Source of the DNA: Lachnospiraceae bacterium MD308
Lineage (GTDB): Bacteria; Bacillota; Clostridia; Lachnospirales; Lachnospiraceae
DNA length: 64,000 bases
Direction: 5' to 3'
NCBI GenBank assembly: GCA_010206225.2
Contig: VIQU02000001.1
Coordinates: 124,001-188,000 of the forward strand
A program made the position numbers and the translations under genes. Each line of letters starts with the position of its first letter. The stretch's first letter is position 1. Positions 25,527 through 35,057 of this stretch are shown piece after piece. A model generated the notes under the pieces. It was not told the origin of the DNA. It was given only the letters and a program-made list of their open reading frames with translations, and made no database searches.

Positions 25527-27215
25527 CTATCTGCCCGCCAGAATCATGATCGTTCTGGCTTTCACCTCTATCCGTTTTTGATTTTTTACAGGTTCTTCAT
25601 TTTCCGCAATTCCGTCTGTGCCCGCAAGGATATACCATTTCTTCCCTTTTGATAAAGCCGGCAGCGCAAATGTATGGCTGAGCCAATGCATATTATAAAC
25701 CACATAACAATCCTCTGCGCCGGTAGCTTCTCCGCTGTAATAGACTCCCAGCTGTCTGCTTGATACCTCTGAAGGCACTCTCCACGCGCTCTCGCCATGA
25801 TAGGATACATCCGGGATGCCGCAGCCTACTGTATCCATACCTTGCATCTCCTCCTTTGGACAGAATACTTTGTACTCCTTACGGATTGCGATCATCTTTT
25901 TTACGAAATCATAAAGCCCGGAATTCTTTGCAAGTCTTCCCCAGTTCACCCATCCCACCGGATTGTCCTGACAATAGACATTATTATTCCCCTTCTGGGA
26001 ATTGTAAAACTCATCTCCTGCCAGAATACATGGGGTACCCTGTGCCAGAAGCATCAAAAGAAACGCATTGCGTATCTGCCGGTTTCTCAAAGATACGATC
26101 TCCTTTTTCCGGCTCGGTCCCTCTGCCCCGCAATTCCAGCTGAAATTATAATCGGGTCCGTCCTGATTATTCTCACCGTTGCTTTCATTGTGTTTACTAT
26201 CATAAGAGACAAGATCATTCAGAGTGAAGCCCGTCTGTCCCGTAATGTAATTAAATGTACCGTCTGCTTTGGAGTTGTGCCTGAGCCAATAAATGACATC
26301 CGTAACTGTCCCTTCATCCCCTTTCAGGAAACGGCGCATAACATTCTGAAAGTCCGTCTGATGATGCAGGATCTTCGTCCGCTTTAAAAACGGATCCTGA
26401 CAGATTCCCTCCATAGGCGCTACCGATGGATTCAATATAAAACCGTCAATATGGTACTCCATCATATAATACCGAAGACAAACCTCCATATCCTGCTTTG
26501 GCATACTATTGTCAAAAGGCATCTCAAGGACAATCTCTATTCCTTCCTTATGGCATGCCTTCACCATATCTTTTAAAGAGCGCACCGCTTCACCGTCCGC
26601 CGAATAAGCACTTTTCGGCGCAAAACAATATGCGCGGCCATATCCCCAGTAATTACGGCGAAGACCGCATTCCTCAAACTCATAAACCGGCATACAATGA
26701 ATCTGGTTAACTCCCAGCTCCTTAAGATAAGGGATTTTTTCCACAATGCCTTCAAAGCATCCTTTCTTTTTTACTTTTGAAGAAGGATCTTTCGTGAAGC
26801 CTCTGACATGCAGACTATAGGCAACTACCTTGTGATATGGAATCTCAGGCTTTTTGTCCCCTTCCCAGTCATATTCTTCCCGGCAGATCACTCCTCTTAC
26901 TTCATGCTCCTTTACATCTGTCTCCTTCCCCCATCTTGCCCTGCCTGCCAGCGCTTTAGCATAAGGATCTGGAGTTACATCTCCTCCGATCTTATAATTA
27001 TATTCATAGGATCTCTTTCCCATGTCTTTTAATGCCATATAGCATACTTCTCCCACACTTTCCGTCATGGGATATTCTGCAAATGGTATTGTCTTTCCCG
27101 GATGATACAGCAAAAGACTGCACTCCTTCCCATCTGGAACAGGTACGGAAAAATTCACCTCATTCTTCGTAACTGTAACACCTAACGGCCATGGTCTTCC
27201 CTGCGTCTGCTTCAT
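25527..27215 (-). CDS. Isoamylase/GlgX-like GH13 protein, predicted catalytically inactive
   Basis: 562 residues. A short CBM48-like N-terminus (about 8-80) is followed by a GH13 barrel resembling GlgX: YSLHVRGFTKD, RNYWGYGRAYCFAP, and NYITGQTGFTLNDLVSYD with KHNESNGENNQDG. All three catalytic acids appear replaced. The nucleophile motif DGFRxD is DGFILN (Asn262, with Arg also lost), the general-acid strand reads RTKILHHQTD with His where Glu is expected, and the HDG motif is QTG (Thr328). The barrel is also shortened between the nucleophile and acid strands. A role in binding or regulating glucans is more likely than hydrolysis. It follows a sugar-binding lipoprotein by 18 bases. Confidence 0.85.
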   Translation of the reverse strand: MKQTQGRPWPLGVTVTKNEVNFSVPVPDGKECSLLLYHPGKTIPFAEYPMTESVGEVCYMALKDMGKRSYEYNYKIGGDVTPDPYAKALAGRARWGKETDVKEHEVRGVICREEYDWEGDKKPEIPYHKVVAYSLHVRGFTKDPSSKVKKKGCFEGIVEKIPYLKELGVNQIHCMPVYEFEECGLRRNYWGYGRAYCFAPKSAYSADGEAVRSLKDMVKACHKEGIEIVLEMPFDNSMPKQDMEVCLRYYMMEYHIDGFILNPSVAPMEGICQDPFLKRTKILHHQTDFQNVMRRFLKGDEGTVTDVIYWLRHNSKADGTFNYITGQTGFTLNDLVSYDSKHNESNGENNQDGPDYNFSWNCGAEGPSRKKEIVSLRNRQIRNAFLLMLLAQGTPCILAGDEFYNSQKGNNNVYCQDNPVGWVNWGRLAKNSGLYDFVKKMIAIRKEYKVFCPKEEMQGMDTVGCGIPDVSYHGESAWRVPSEVSSRQLGVYYSGEATGAEDCYVVYNMHWLSHTFALPALSKGKKWYILAGTDGIAENEEPVKNQKRIEVKARTIMILAGR

Positions 27216-27233
27216 CTGACTCCTCTCCGGATA

Positions 27234-28244
27234 CTACTGCCAGCCGTCCACTCCGTACATGCTGACATTATCCTTATTAATCATAAACACTTCCTCATAG
27301 GTTTCCTTTTCATATTTCTGTCCGGTCAATATACAGTCCGTAATATTCGCCGCCTCCTGTCCGATATGGATTGGAGACTGCGCTGCTGTACCGGCTATCT
27401 GAGTGTCCGCCTTCTGCAGCTCCTTCTTAATGTCTGGAGAACCATCCACCCCATAGATCAGCACCTTCTTTGCTCCTGCAACATTTACCGATGTAGTAGC
27501 TCCTACGGCAATCTGATCATTCCCGCACATAATAGCCACAATGTCCGGATATTCTTCCAGCATCTTCTCCGACTCTTCCAGAGCACGCTCAAATTCTCCT
27601 GTAGTATCTGCTCTGGCCACCACCTCAAAGCCTTTTTCGGCTTTTGAAATAGCCTCCTCAAAACCGGTAATCCGGTCATTAATAGAATTCTGTGTCGGAC
27701 ACTCTAAAATCGCAATTTTACCGCCTTCCGGGCATTTTTCAATCAAATCCGCACCGCAGATATATCCGGCATTATAATTGTCAGATCCAATATATGCATC
27801 CACATAATCCATCTCTTTCACCTGCGTATCTACATTAATGATTCTGACGCCCGCCTCCTTAAGCGCTTTGAGCGACGGAGTTATCTTCTCCCAATCAACC
27901 GGACTTAAGATAATCGCAGAAATACCCTGATCTATCATCTCCTGAATCTGTACTGCCTGCTTCTCTGAATCTGTACCAGGATCTTCCATTATAAGCTCGT
28001 ATCCCATTTTCTCGAACACCTCCCTCGCGGCATCCTCAAGCGTAATAAAATACGGATTCTTCATGTCAATCACACTAAAGCCCACAAGCTTTTTTTCCTG
28101 CCCGCCTGCTTCTCCTTCTTCCGTCTCCTCCTCAGAGGCCGCATTATCCTCCGGTGTCCCGACATTCTTCTTACAAGCACTTATCCCTATGACGCAGACA
28201 AGCACAGCTGCCATCACCGCAAATACCCTCTTTTTCATTACCAT
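27234..28244 (-). CDS. Ribose-type sugar-binding lipoprotein (orphan ABC binding protein)
   Basis: About 336 residues. A lipoprotein signal with lipobox IGISAC near residue 20 is followed by a low-complexity acidic linker (EEETEEGEAGG). Then comes a periplasmic-binding-protein type 1 domain: GFSVIDMKNPYFITLEDA, DTQVKEMDYVDAYIGSDN, AIMCGNDQIAVGA. AGGAGG sits five bases before ATG 28244; ATG 28238 is also possible. No ABC permease or ATPase lies nearby, so it either serves a distant transporter or works as a sensor. Its co-directional neighbour is the inactive GH13-like protein. Confidence 0.87.
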   Translation of the reverse strand: MVMKKRVFAVMAAVLVCVIGISACKKNVGTPEDNAASEEETEEGEAGGQEKKLVGFSVIDMKNPYFITLEDAAREVFEKMGYELIMEDPGTDSEKQAVQIQEMIDQGISAIILSPVDWEKITPSLKALKEAGVRIINVDTQVKEMDYVDAYIGSDNYNAGYICGADLIEKCPEGGKIAILECPTQNSINDRITGFEEAISKAEKGFEVVARADTTGEFERALEESEKMLEEYPDIVAIMCGNDQIAVGATTSVNVAGAKKVLIYGVDGSPDIKKELQKADTQIAGTAAQSPIHIGQEAANITDCILTGQKYEKETYEEVFMINKDNVSMYGVDGWQ

Positions 28245-28280
28245 AACTTCCTCCTGCGACAAAATATTACATGCATATTT

Positions 28281-30146
28281 TTATTCTACATCATTTTTTC
28301 CGTTTTGACTACCTGCCAATTCGTACAGGAACCGGGAAGATGATACGTTTTTTCCATTTTTTTCCTTTATATAGGTAATGATAAGCCGCTTTTTAGCCCT
28401 TGTCATAGCAACATAAAACAGTCTCCGCTCTTCCTCCAGCTCGCCCGCAAGCTTTGCTTTTCTGTAAGGCAGCGTCCCCTCGTTCGCTCCTATGATAAAA
28501 ACTGTGTTAAATTCCAGACCTTTTGCTCCATGTATCGTATGAAGGACAATCCCCTTTTCTTCCTGACGTTTCTTTTGTACCTCCTGCCTCTTTAACAGCA
28601 TATTCCCATAATTCTCCACATGAGAAAGCCATTCTTCCATAGCGGCATATGTTTTGGAAGACTCCTGAATCTGATCTAACGTCTCCTGAAGCTTCTGATG
28701 ATCAGTCCCTTGATACTTTGCATACTCCTTCAAAAAATCATCATACCCAATACTCTTTCTGATATACTGAATCGCCGCATAGGGCGACTTTCCGCTTATC
28801 ATCTCCACATCCGACTGAAGCTGGTCAATACGGTCAAGCATCCACCGCTTATCACAATAGAAGTTCCGCAGGCTCTCAAAGGACACGATACCCTCGCTCA
28901 TGCTATCCCTCCCGATATATCGGTTCGGACGATTTACAATACGCAAAAAATCCCTTCTTTCGCCAATACCCTGAGACAATCGGAAGTAACTGATGATGTC
29001 CTGAGCAGTAAAATGTTCATAAATGTTACGCAGCCGGTCTCTCATATAAAATGGAATCTCATGCTGCGAAAACACTTCCGACAACACCTGCGCATCTGCC
29101 GCCGTCCGAAACAGAACGGCTATCTCCTCCATCGCCTCCCCTTTCTGCAAAAACTCCTCAATTCTTTTTAATATATACAGACTCTCCTCCACCGAATCCT
29201 TCAATTCATACACTTTTATTCTTTGTTCCCTGTCCCTGAAACTTTGAATCTTTTTTTCGTACCTTTCTTTATTATTGGAGATAACTTTGAGCGCTCCGTC
29301 TACTATATACCCGTCCGAACGGTAGTTCACATTCAAAAGAAGCTGCTTCGCTTTCGGGTAATCCTTTTTAAATTCCATCATAATCCCCGGCTTTGCACCC
29401 CGGAACCCATAAATCGACTGGTCGTCATCCCCGACGGCAAACAGATTTCCGGAATCCGCCGTCAACATACGGATCACATCATACTGAGCCTGATTGATAT
29501 CCTGAAATTCATCAATCAATATATATTGAAATTTTTGCTGCCATTTTCTTAAGATGTCCTTTCTCTCCTCAAAAAGACGGCAGCACATCACGAGCATATC
29601 CTCAAAATCCATCTTTTTCAGTCTTTTCTTCTTGTCCTCATAGGCAAGATATATCTTTTTAAACAACTCCTTCTCATAATGAAGAGAGCTGTAACTTTCT
29701 ATATCCTTCCGGTTATTTTTGACATTGCCGATTTCCTCTGCTAATCCCCGAAGATAATCCTCCTCCTGCTCTTCTATAGAAGTATCTTTCTGCTCTCCCA
29801 TAATCTGACGTAATATGGCATACTTTTCCCCATCCGAGAGAAGGCTTGTGTTTGTAAGCCCATATGCCCATTTTAAAATCCAGTAATATACAGAATGAAA
29901 AGTACCGAAATTAACCGGAAAGCTTTCAGAGCCCATAATCTGGCAAAACCGCTTCTTCATCTCACCCGCCGCATATCTTGTAAAGGTAATGACCAGAATT
30001 TCTTCTGGCCTTACCTTGTATATTTTGATCAGATATTCAATTCGCCTTGCAATCGTAAGAGTTTTCCCCGATCCGGGGCCTGCCAGGACCAGACATGGCC
30101 CTTTGAAATGATTAGCCGCTGCTTTCTGAGCTTTATTCAGACTCAT
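28281..30146 (-). CDS. UvrD/PcrA-like ATP-dependent DNA helicase
   Basis: 621 residues, superfamily 1A. Motifs run in order: GPGSGKTLTIARRI (Walker A, about 25), VITFTRYAA, DEFQDINQAQYD (Walker B), VGDDDQSIYGFRGA, NYRSDG, TIHGAKGLEFN and FYVAMTRAKKRL. It is shorter than PcrA (about 730) and lacks the long C-terminal tail, as in the smaller clostridial UvrD-like helicases. I use ATG 30146, with AGGAG five bases upstream, rather than GTG 30152. It starts just after gltX, whose stop is nine bases upstream, so they are likely co-transcribed. Confidence 0.93.
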   Translation of the reverse strand: MSLNKAQKAAANHFKGPCLVLAGPGSGKTLTIARRIEYLIKIYKVRPEEILVITFTRYAAGEMKKRFCQIMGSESFPVNFGTFHSVYYWILKWAYGLTNTSLLSDGEKYAILRQIMGEQKDTSIEEQEEDYLRGLAEEIGNVKNNRKDIESYSSLHYEKELFKKIYLAYEDKKKRLKKMDFEDMLVMCCRLFEERKDILRKWQQKFQYILIDEFQDINQAQYDVIRMLTADSGNLFAVGDDDQSIYGFRGAKPGIMMEFKKDYPKAKQLLLNVNYRSDGYIVDGALKVISNNKERYEKKIQSFRDREQRIKVYELKDSVEESLYILKRIEEFLQKGEAMEEIAVLFRTAADAQVLSEVFSQHEIPFYMRDRLRNIYEHFTAQDIISYFRLSQGIGERRDFLRIVNRPNRYIGRDSMSEGIVSFESLRNFYCDKRWMLDRIDQLQSDVEMISGKSPYAAIQYIRKSIGYDDFLKEYAKYQGTDHQKLQETLDQIQESSKTYAAMEEWLSHVENYGNMLLKRQEVQKKRQEEKGIVLHTIHGAKGLEFNTVFIIGANEGTLPYRKAKLAGELEEERRLFYVAMTRAKKRLIITYIKEKNGKNVSSSRFLYELAGSQNGKNDVE

Positions 30147-30154
30147 AGACACTC

Positions 30155-31612
30155 CTAACTTAATAATTCAATTCCTCTGCGGATCCTCGCAAGAGATTCC
30201 TCTTTTCCAAGAATCTCCATAAGCTCCGTCGCTCCGCCCGGTGTGCTCTGCTTTCCTGACACTGCCGTCCGAAGGGGCCACATAACGAATCCGACTTTGA
30301 CTCCCTGCTCCTCAACATATTTCTTCAGCACTTCAAACAGGGCATCATTGCTGAAATCCTCCTGCTCTTCCAAAAGCAAAAGTACCTCCTTTAGAACCTT
30401 CAGAGATTTTTCCTCGTTCGTCTTCATCTTCTTGTGACAGTACATTGCCGTATCATACTCCGGCAATGTCTCGAAGAAATCAATCTGTTCTTTGATATCT
30501 GTAAATATTTCTATTCTGGTTTTCACAAGTTCCGCAATCTTCTTAAGATCATAGTCCTTTGTGATAACTTCTTTCAGATACGGCTCTGCCATCTCATAGA
30601 ACCTTTCAGAATCCATAGCCTTCAGGTACTCGCCGTTCATCCATTTAAGCTTCACAATGTCAAACACAGCCGGAGATTTACTCATATGACGGTAATCGAA
30701 CGCTTTCACCAGCTCCTGCAGTGAAAAAATCTCCTGATTGTCGGAAGGGCACCATCCGAGCAGCGCCACATAATTGACAACAGCCTCTGTCACAAATCCC
30801 TGCTCAATCAAATCCTCATAGGAGGAATGTCCGCATCTCTTGCTAAGCTTCTTGTGGTTCTCATCCGTAATCAGCGGACAATGCACATAGGTCGGAATCT
30901 CCCAGCCAAAAGCTTCATATATCCGATTGTATTTGGGCGCGGAAGAAAGGTATTCATTTCCGCGCACTACATGAGTAATACCCATCAGATGATCATCAAT
31001 AACATTGGCAAAATTATAGGTCGGATACCCGTCCGATTTGATCAGAATCAAATCCTCCATCTCCTCATTGGGCACAGTGATATCCCCATAAATGTCATCG
31101 CTGAAAGTAGTCGTCCCTTCTGTCGGCATATTAAAGCGAATCACATAAGGCTTTCCCGCCGCAAGATTCGCCTCCACTTCTTCCTTGCTAAGCGACAGAC
31201 AGTGCTTGTCATATACGACAATCTCCGTACCGCCGTCCTCTGACACCTTACTTTTTAAGGATTCCAGACGTTCCTTATTACAGAAGCAGTAATACGCGTC
31301 TCCCTGCTCGATCAGTTTCTTGGCATATTCCAGATATATCCCTGAAGCATTTCTCTCGCTCTGAACATAAGGTCCTACCCCGCCATCCTTATCCGGGCCT
31401 TCGTCATGTACAAGCCCCGTCTCCTCCAATGTATGATAAATAATCTCCAAGGCGCCCTCCACGAACCGCACCTGATCTGTATCCTCAATCCGGAGCATAA
31501 AATCTCCGTCCTCATGCTTTGCAATCAGATAGGCGTAAAGAGCCGTCCTCAAATTTCCCACATGCATCCTGCCGGTAGGGCTGGGTGCAAACCTTGTTCT
31601 TACTTTACCCAT
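30155..31612 (-). CDS. gltX: Glutamyl-tRNA synthetase
   Basis: 485 residues, class I synthetase. The HIGH-type signature is [19 protein letters not shown] at the N-terminus and the KMSKS-type loop is KKLSKRCG near residue 255. The anticodon-binding C-terminal helical domain is present. It charges tRNA-Glu and, in many Clostridia, also tRNA-Gln for later amidation. No T-box was recognised upstream; it begins two bases after the sirtuin gene and is expressed from an upstream promoter. Confidence 0.96.
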   Translation of the reverse strand: MGKVRTRFAPSPTGRMHVGNLRTALYAYLIAKHEDGDFMLRIEDTDQVRFVEGALEIIYHTLEETGLVHDEGPDKDGGVGPYVQSERNASGIYLEYAKKLIEQGDAYYCFCNKERLESLKSKVSEDGGTEIVVYDKHCLSLSKEEVEANLAAGKPYVIRFNMPTEGTTTFSDDIYGDITVPNEEMEDLILIKSDGYPTYNFANVIDDHLMGITHVVRGNEYLSSAPKYNRIYEAFGWEIPTYVHCPLITDENHKKLSKRCGHSSYEDLIEQGFVTEAVVNYVALLGWCPSDNQEIFSLQELVKAFDYRHMSKSPAVFDIVKLKWMNGEYLKAMDSERFYEMAEPYLKEVITKDYDLKKIAELVKTRIEIFTDIKEQIDFFETLPEYDTAMYCHKKMKTNEEKSLKVLKEVLLLLEEQEDFSNDALFEVLKKYVEEQGVKVGFVMWPLRTAVSGKQSTPGGATELMEILGKEESLARIRRGIELLS

Positions 31613-31614
31613 AT

Positions 31615-32355
31615 TTATTCTCCTAATTCCTTAATAATTTCTTCCAGAGTATCATCCACTCTTGCATTTACAATCAGATCCGCATATTTATCTGAAAAAT
31701 GCGGGGCATCCTTGACTAATATCAGCTTTTCCCCTTCATAATACTGAACAAGCTGCGCACAAAGCTGTGTCTTAAGATTCGTTCCAAGGATAAGCAGCAC
31801 GTCCGCCTTCTGTACCTCTCCGGCAGCTCTGGTGATGATCTGGTTATCCACCATCTCACCAAACAGACATACTCCTGGCCGCACGACGGAACTACAGTTA
31901 ACGCACAGAGGAACTCTCTTAGAATTTCTGATATATTCTACCGGATATGTCTTTTTACAATGAGGGCAGTAATTGTCATAAATGCTTCCGTGAAGATTAA
32001 TGACATTCTTGCACCCTGCCTTCTGCGGCAGCCCAAAGACACGCCTCGTTATGATAGACTGAAAAAGACCTCTTCTCTCCAGCTCTGCCATCTCATAAAA
32101 ACCCTTTCCCGGAGGCTTATCAAGCGCACTTAATATCTCGTTGCGGTAAAAAGAAAAAAATTGTTCTGTCCGTGCGTTAAAAAATGAGCTGGAGAACATC
32201 TCATCCGCCGAATAGCCGTATTTCTGTTCAATATCATAAGAAGCTTCACCGTCCCGAATCGCCGGGTAACCGCTTTCCTCAAGCATAGCATATCCACTGA
32301 GCACAGTAGTATATGTACTTTCTCTTAAAATCTGGAGCAATGTCTTACCTATCAC
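31615..32355 (-). CDS. Divergent Sir2-family (sirtuin-like) protein
   Basis: 246 residues from GTG 32355, which has AAGGAGG well placed; the ATG at 32391 has none. The fold is recognisable from [17 protein letters not shown] at the N-terminus, NVINLHGS with the catalytic-type His, a zinc site CPHC...[14 protein letters not shown] and LLILGTNL. However, the NAD-binding GAGIS motif is GYAML and TQNID is TRRVF, so key cofactor residues are changed. It may bind a different nucleotide, act as a mono-ADP-ribosyl enzyme or be inactive. It lies between the threonine exporter genes and gltX. Confidence 0.75.
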   Translation of the reverse strand: MIGKTLLQILRESTYTTVLSGYAMLEESGYPAIRDGEASYDIEQKYGYSADEMFSSSFFNARTEQFFSFYRNEILSALDKPPGKGFYEMAELERRGLFQSIITRRVFGLPQKAGCKNVINLHGSIYDNYCPHCKKTYPVEYIRNSKRVPLCVNCSSVVRPGVCLFGEMVDNQIITRAAGEVQKADVLLILGTNLKTQLCAQLVQYYEGEKLILVKDAPHFSDKYADLIVNARVDDTLEEIIKELGE

Positions 32356-32415
32356 AAAAATCCCTCCTTCTTTTGTTAATGATAAATACATTGTACCATA
32401 ATTGGTTCAGGCGCT

Positions 32416-32883
32416 TCAATCTTTTCCTTCAACATACCAATAATATATCTTATGAAATACATCTCTCGGTATAGATACAACGATTACAATTCCCATTACA
32501 ATAGCAAAAGCTATCTTCAAAGACTCGATTCCTTTTAAAGCTGCCTGTGTCAGTTGGTTCGTTACGATATAATAGACCGTATTGTAGATGCCTGCACCCG
32601 GTACCAGCGGTAAAATCCCGGAAATCAGAAATATGGTTATCGGACATCTCATCTTTACAGACAACATCCTTGATATCAATACAACGATAAACGCCCCGAA
32701 AAAGGAGCCTACTGCCGCTGACACATAATTCATGCCGCTGACCAAAAGATACACGATCCACCCTGCCATTCCGGTCACTCCGCACCCGATGTAATATTTC
32801 TTCGGAACATTATACATAATTGCAAAACCGATCGTTCCCGCAAAAGAGCAAAACAGATTACTTAATATTTCCTGCGTTGTCAT
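32416..32883 (-). CDS. Threonine/serine exporter, small subunit (ThrE C-terminal half, DUF3815-like)
   Basis: 155 residues with four or five membrane segments (GTIGFAIMYNVPKKYYIGCGVTG, LVPGAGIYNTVYYIV). It matches the second half of ThrE, which in Corynebacterium is fused to the first half. Here it is a separate gene whose start overlaps the stop of the large subunit by four bases, so the two are translationally coupled and probably form one exporter. Confidence 0.88.
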   Translation of the reverse strand: MTTQEILSNLFCSFAGTIGFAIMYNVPKKYYIGCGVTGMAGWIVYLLVSGMNYVSAAVGSFFGAFIVVLISRMLSVKMRCPITIFLISGILPLVPGAGIYNTVYYIVTNQLTQAALKGIESLKIAFAIVMGIVIVVSIPRDVFHKIYYWYVEGKD

Positions 32884-33725
32884 AATAAAACAAACCCTCC
32901 TGTCATGTTATTGTACGTAATAAGGACGATACCTACGCCTACCGCTATGTATACGAATACCATGAGCGCATCCATCATCCTTACGGTCCCTGACAAGAAA
33001 TCACTGTCCGCAATATCCCGTATCGCATTTGTAAACGCAAGCCCCGGCACCAGCGGCATGATCGCACCAATCAGCATTCCGTCAAGCCGCAATACAACCG
33101 GACTTAAAATCATTCTAGACCAGATGGCAAATATAGTGATCAGCATCCCTCCTGCAATATTAATCACAATTTTTGAGAGATGACAGTGCTTTGCAAAAAT
33201 CACCCAGACATACAACAGGCACCCTATGACAAATGTTACCAAACTTTCCGTCAGAGTAGCTCCAAGCAGAAATCCATAACATGCCGCGCTTAAGCCTGAA
33301 CCCAATATCTGAAGCTGCCAGCCTTTAGAAGGTGTCTTTTCAATCTCCTTAAGTCTTTTTGCAGCCTCTTTTATCGTCACGTTCCCGCCTGCGATCTGCC
33401 TTGATAATTCATTCACCCCCGCCACAATACCCAGATGTGCGCCTGAAAGAGGAATGTGCTTCACCTTCGTGTACACATCCCCCTTTTCATTCTCAGCGCT
33501 AACGAAGATACCGTGGCTCAAAGTGAAGATATCCACAAGTTCCACACCGAAATGATTGCATATTCTTGTGATCGTCTCTTCTACACGGAAAATCTCTCCG
33601 CCATTTTTCAAAAGTATCCTTCCTGCTTCAAGTGCAACATCAACCACCTGTTTCACATTGCTGCCAGACGGGGTAAAACTTTCCGTCTCATTCTGTTTTG
33701 CGTCTTTTTCTTTCTCAATATCCAT
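32880..33725 (-). CDS. Threonine/serine exporter, large subunit (ThrE N-terminal half, DUF1212-like)
   Basis: 281 residues. A soluble N-terminus (about 25-145) has the family pattern EAGRILLKNGGEIFRVEETI and VDIFTLSHGIFVSA. Five membrane segments follow, with MIGAIMPLVPGLAFTNAIRD, the conserved loop shared with the small subunit. It exports threonine or serine when these accumulate. It heads the run thrE-sir2-gltX-helicase and has an extended -10 promoter upstream. Confidence 0.9.
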   Translation of the reverse strand: MDIEKEKDAKQNETESFTPSGSNVKQVVDVALEAGRILLKNGGEIFRVEETITRICNHFGVELVDIFTLSHGIFVSAENEKGDVYTKVKHIPLSGAHLGIVAGVNELSRQIAGGNVTIKEAAKRLKEIEKTPSKGWQLQILGSGLSAACYGFLLGATLTESLVTFVIGCLLYVWVIFAKHCHLSKIVINIAGGMLITIFAIWSRMILSPVVLRLDGMLIGAIMPLVPGLAFTNAIRDIADSDFLSGTVRMMDALMVFVYIAVGVGIVLITYNNMTGGFVLL

Positions 33726-33758
33726 GCTATAACTCCTGACATTTCACAATATCGTTTC

Positions 33759-33787
33759 ATTATAGCACCCTGATCCAGAAATTTACA
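33759..33787 (-). promoter_or_regulatory. Sigma-A promoter (extended -10) of the thrE-gltX run
   Basis: On the minus strand, TGCTATAAT gives an extended -10 (core at 33759-33764) with a weak -35 TGTAAA (33782-33787) 17 bases away, about 35 bases before the first start codon. Confidence 0.65.
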
Positions 33788-33822
33788 CCCTTTTCCTGAT
33801 TTTTCTTCTACTATGTTATTGC

Positions 33823-34785
33823 CTATTGTCTCTTAAGTCTGTTCGGATATACTGCCACTTTACCATTTCTGTGATACAAAATACCATTTTCACTGTAAAA
33901 TCTGGGATTATCAGGCGCCGCCTCAATATAACACAGATTCACCAGTTCATCCAATGCACCCTCAGCAATGTAGGATATATTGGCCGGAATATAGATTTCA
34001 TAAATATCCGCCTCCAGTCCTTTCAGCGCGCCCTTCTCGATTCCGGTACACGCCGCATGAATCGGAAATACAATAAGATAATCCTTCTGGAACTTTGATG
34101 CATCTGTGTATCCCGCAATATGACCTTCCTCATTTGTGAGAAATCCCGGAAAACGTTCCAACAAAGTAACAGGTTTTATGTCAGCCTGATCTGTATCTGT
34201 ATCTGCTTCTGTTCTATCCGCATCTGTTCTACCTGTATCTGCAGCGCTCGCTCCGGTCCCCTCATTCGCTATGCTGCCATCATTATCTTTCCCGCCTGTC
34301 ACAATATCCAGATTTTCTGTCACGACATCCATAACCGGAATATCCGGTGACGTTCCTGCCGCATGTTTTCTATGATCATCCGTTTTCTTTTCCACACTTG
34401 AATGGATTGCTTTCGCTCCTGTCTTCGCCTCATTCTTCACACTCTTTGTCCGTTTCTTTGCATCCGATTCTGAATACCCGTAACTTACGGCAAAATTCTG
34501 TTCTTTTTCTGCAGCCTTCGAATAACTCTTGCTTTCGTGCCCGACATTTTCTTCCATTACACTCTCCTTTGGCAGAAGCGATAAAGCTGCAAAATCTCTT
34601 ATCGCCGGAAGAGCCTTTGCCGGCGCAGCCTGCTCCCTCATAAATTCTTCCGTATCATCTGGCAGTGCGTCGATATAGTTGTACAATCCGGCAATCAGAA
34701 ACGCCAGTAATACAGCACATATGATCTGGTTCCACTCGATGTAAACTCTGCGCTTTTCCCAAAAGATGTCTAAAATCAATTCCAT
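33823..34785 (-). CDS. Membrane-anchored protein with C-terminal BspA-like leucine-rich repeats
   Basis: 320 residues from ATG 34785 (preceded by AAAGG; an ATG further up at 34830 has no ribosome site). One membrane segment at about 20-38 (IICAVLLAFLIAGLYNYI) is followed by a long low-complexity extracellular stretch rich in Lys, Glu, Asp and Thr (about 40-205). The C-terminal 110 residues have BspA-type repeats: GIEKGALKGLEADIYEIYIP and EGALDELVNLCYIEAAPDNP. Such repeats mediate surface contacts. It is monocistronic in appearance. Function unknown. Confidence 0.65.
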   Translation of the reverse strand: MELILDIFWEKRRVYIEWNQIICAVLLAFLIAGLYNYIDALPDDTEEFMREQAAPAKALPAIRDFAALSLLPKESVMEENVGHESKSYSKAAEKEQNFAVSYGYSESDAKKRTKSVKNEAKTGAKAIHSSVEKKTDDHRKHAAGTSPDIPVMDVVTENLDIVTGGKDNDGSIANEGTGASAADTGRTDADRTEADTDTDQADIKPVTLLERFPGFLTNEEGHIAGYTDASKFQKDYLIVFPIHAACTGIEKGALKGLEADIYEIYIPANISYIAEGALDELVNLCYIEAAPDNPRFYSENGILYHRNGKVAVYPNRLKRQ

Positions 34786-34991
34786 AACCTTTGTACCTCT
34801 CTTCCATATTTTTCCAGCTTTCCATATCAATTATAAAATACATTGATTTCAACTAATAGGCGCGTTCCGCAACGTGTCTTAAATGTTCCGTTTTAACTCA
34901 TTTTATGCTCATTGTATTTCAGACTCTGAGCCTTATCAAGCCATTTTAAAAACATCTATATATTCATCAAAAGGAACCGACACACAGCAAA

Positions 34992-35030
34992 AAACGTTTC
35001 AAAGCATCTTTTCTATGCCTTGAAACGTTT
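34992..35030. terminator. Terminator at the end of the grd operon
   Basis: The arms AAACGTTTCAAAGCAT and ATGCCTTGAAACGTTT form a 16-position hairpin with one mismatch. It is preceded by A-rich and followed by CTTTTTC sequence, so it works in both directions. It lies 28 bases past the grdD stop. The rest of the gap up to 34785 shows nothing else certain. Confidence 0.85.
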
Positions 35031-35057
35031 CTTTTTCAATCATAAGTTCAATTTCCG

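Noticed and set aside
31613-32415. T-box leader for gltX
   Set aside because: gltX starts two bases after the sirtuin gene; there is no leader and no AGGGTGG-like T-box motif.
32416-33725. Frameshifted ThrE gene
   Set aside because: The two halves are each complete, overlap by four bases and are a known two-gene form of the exporter.
34655-34852. Small reading frame beside the LRR protein
   Set aside because: It overlaps the start of the LRR protein gene in another frame, lacks a ribosome site and has no recognisable features.
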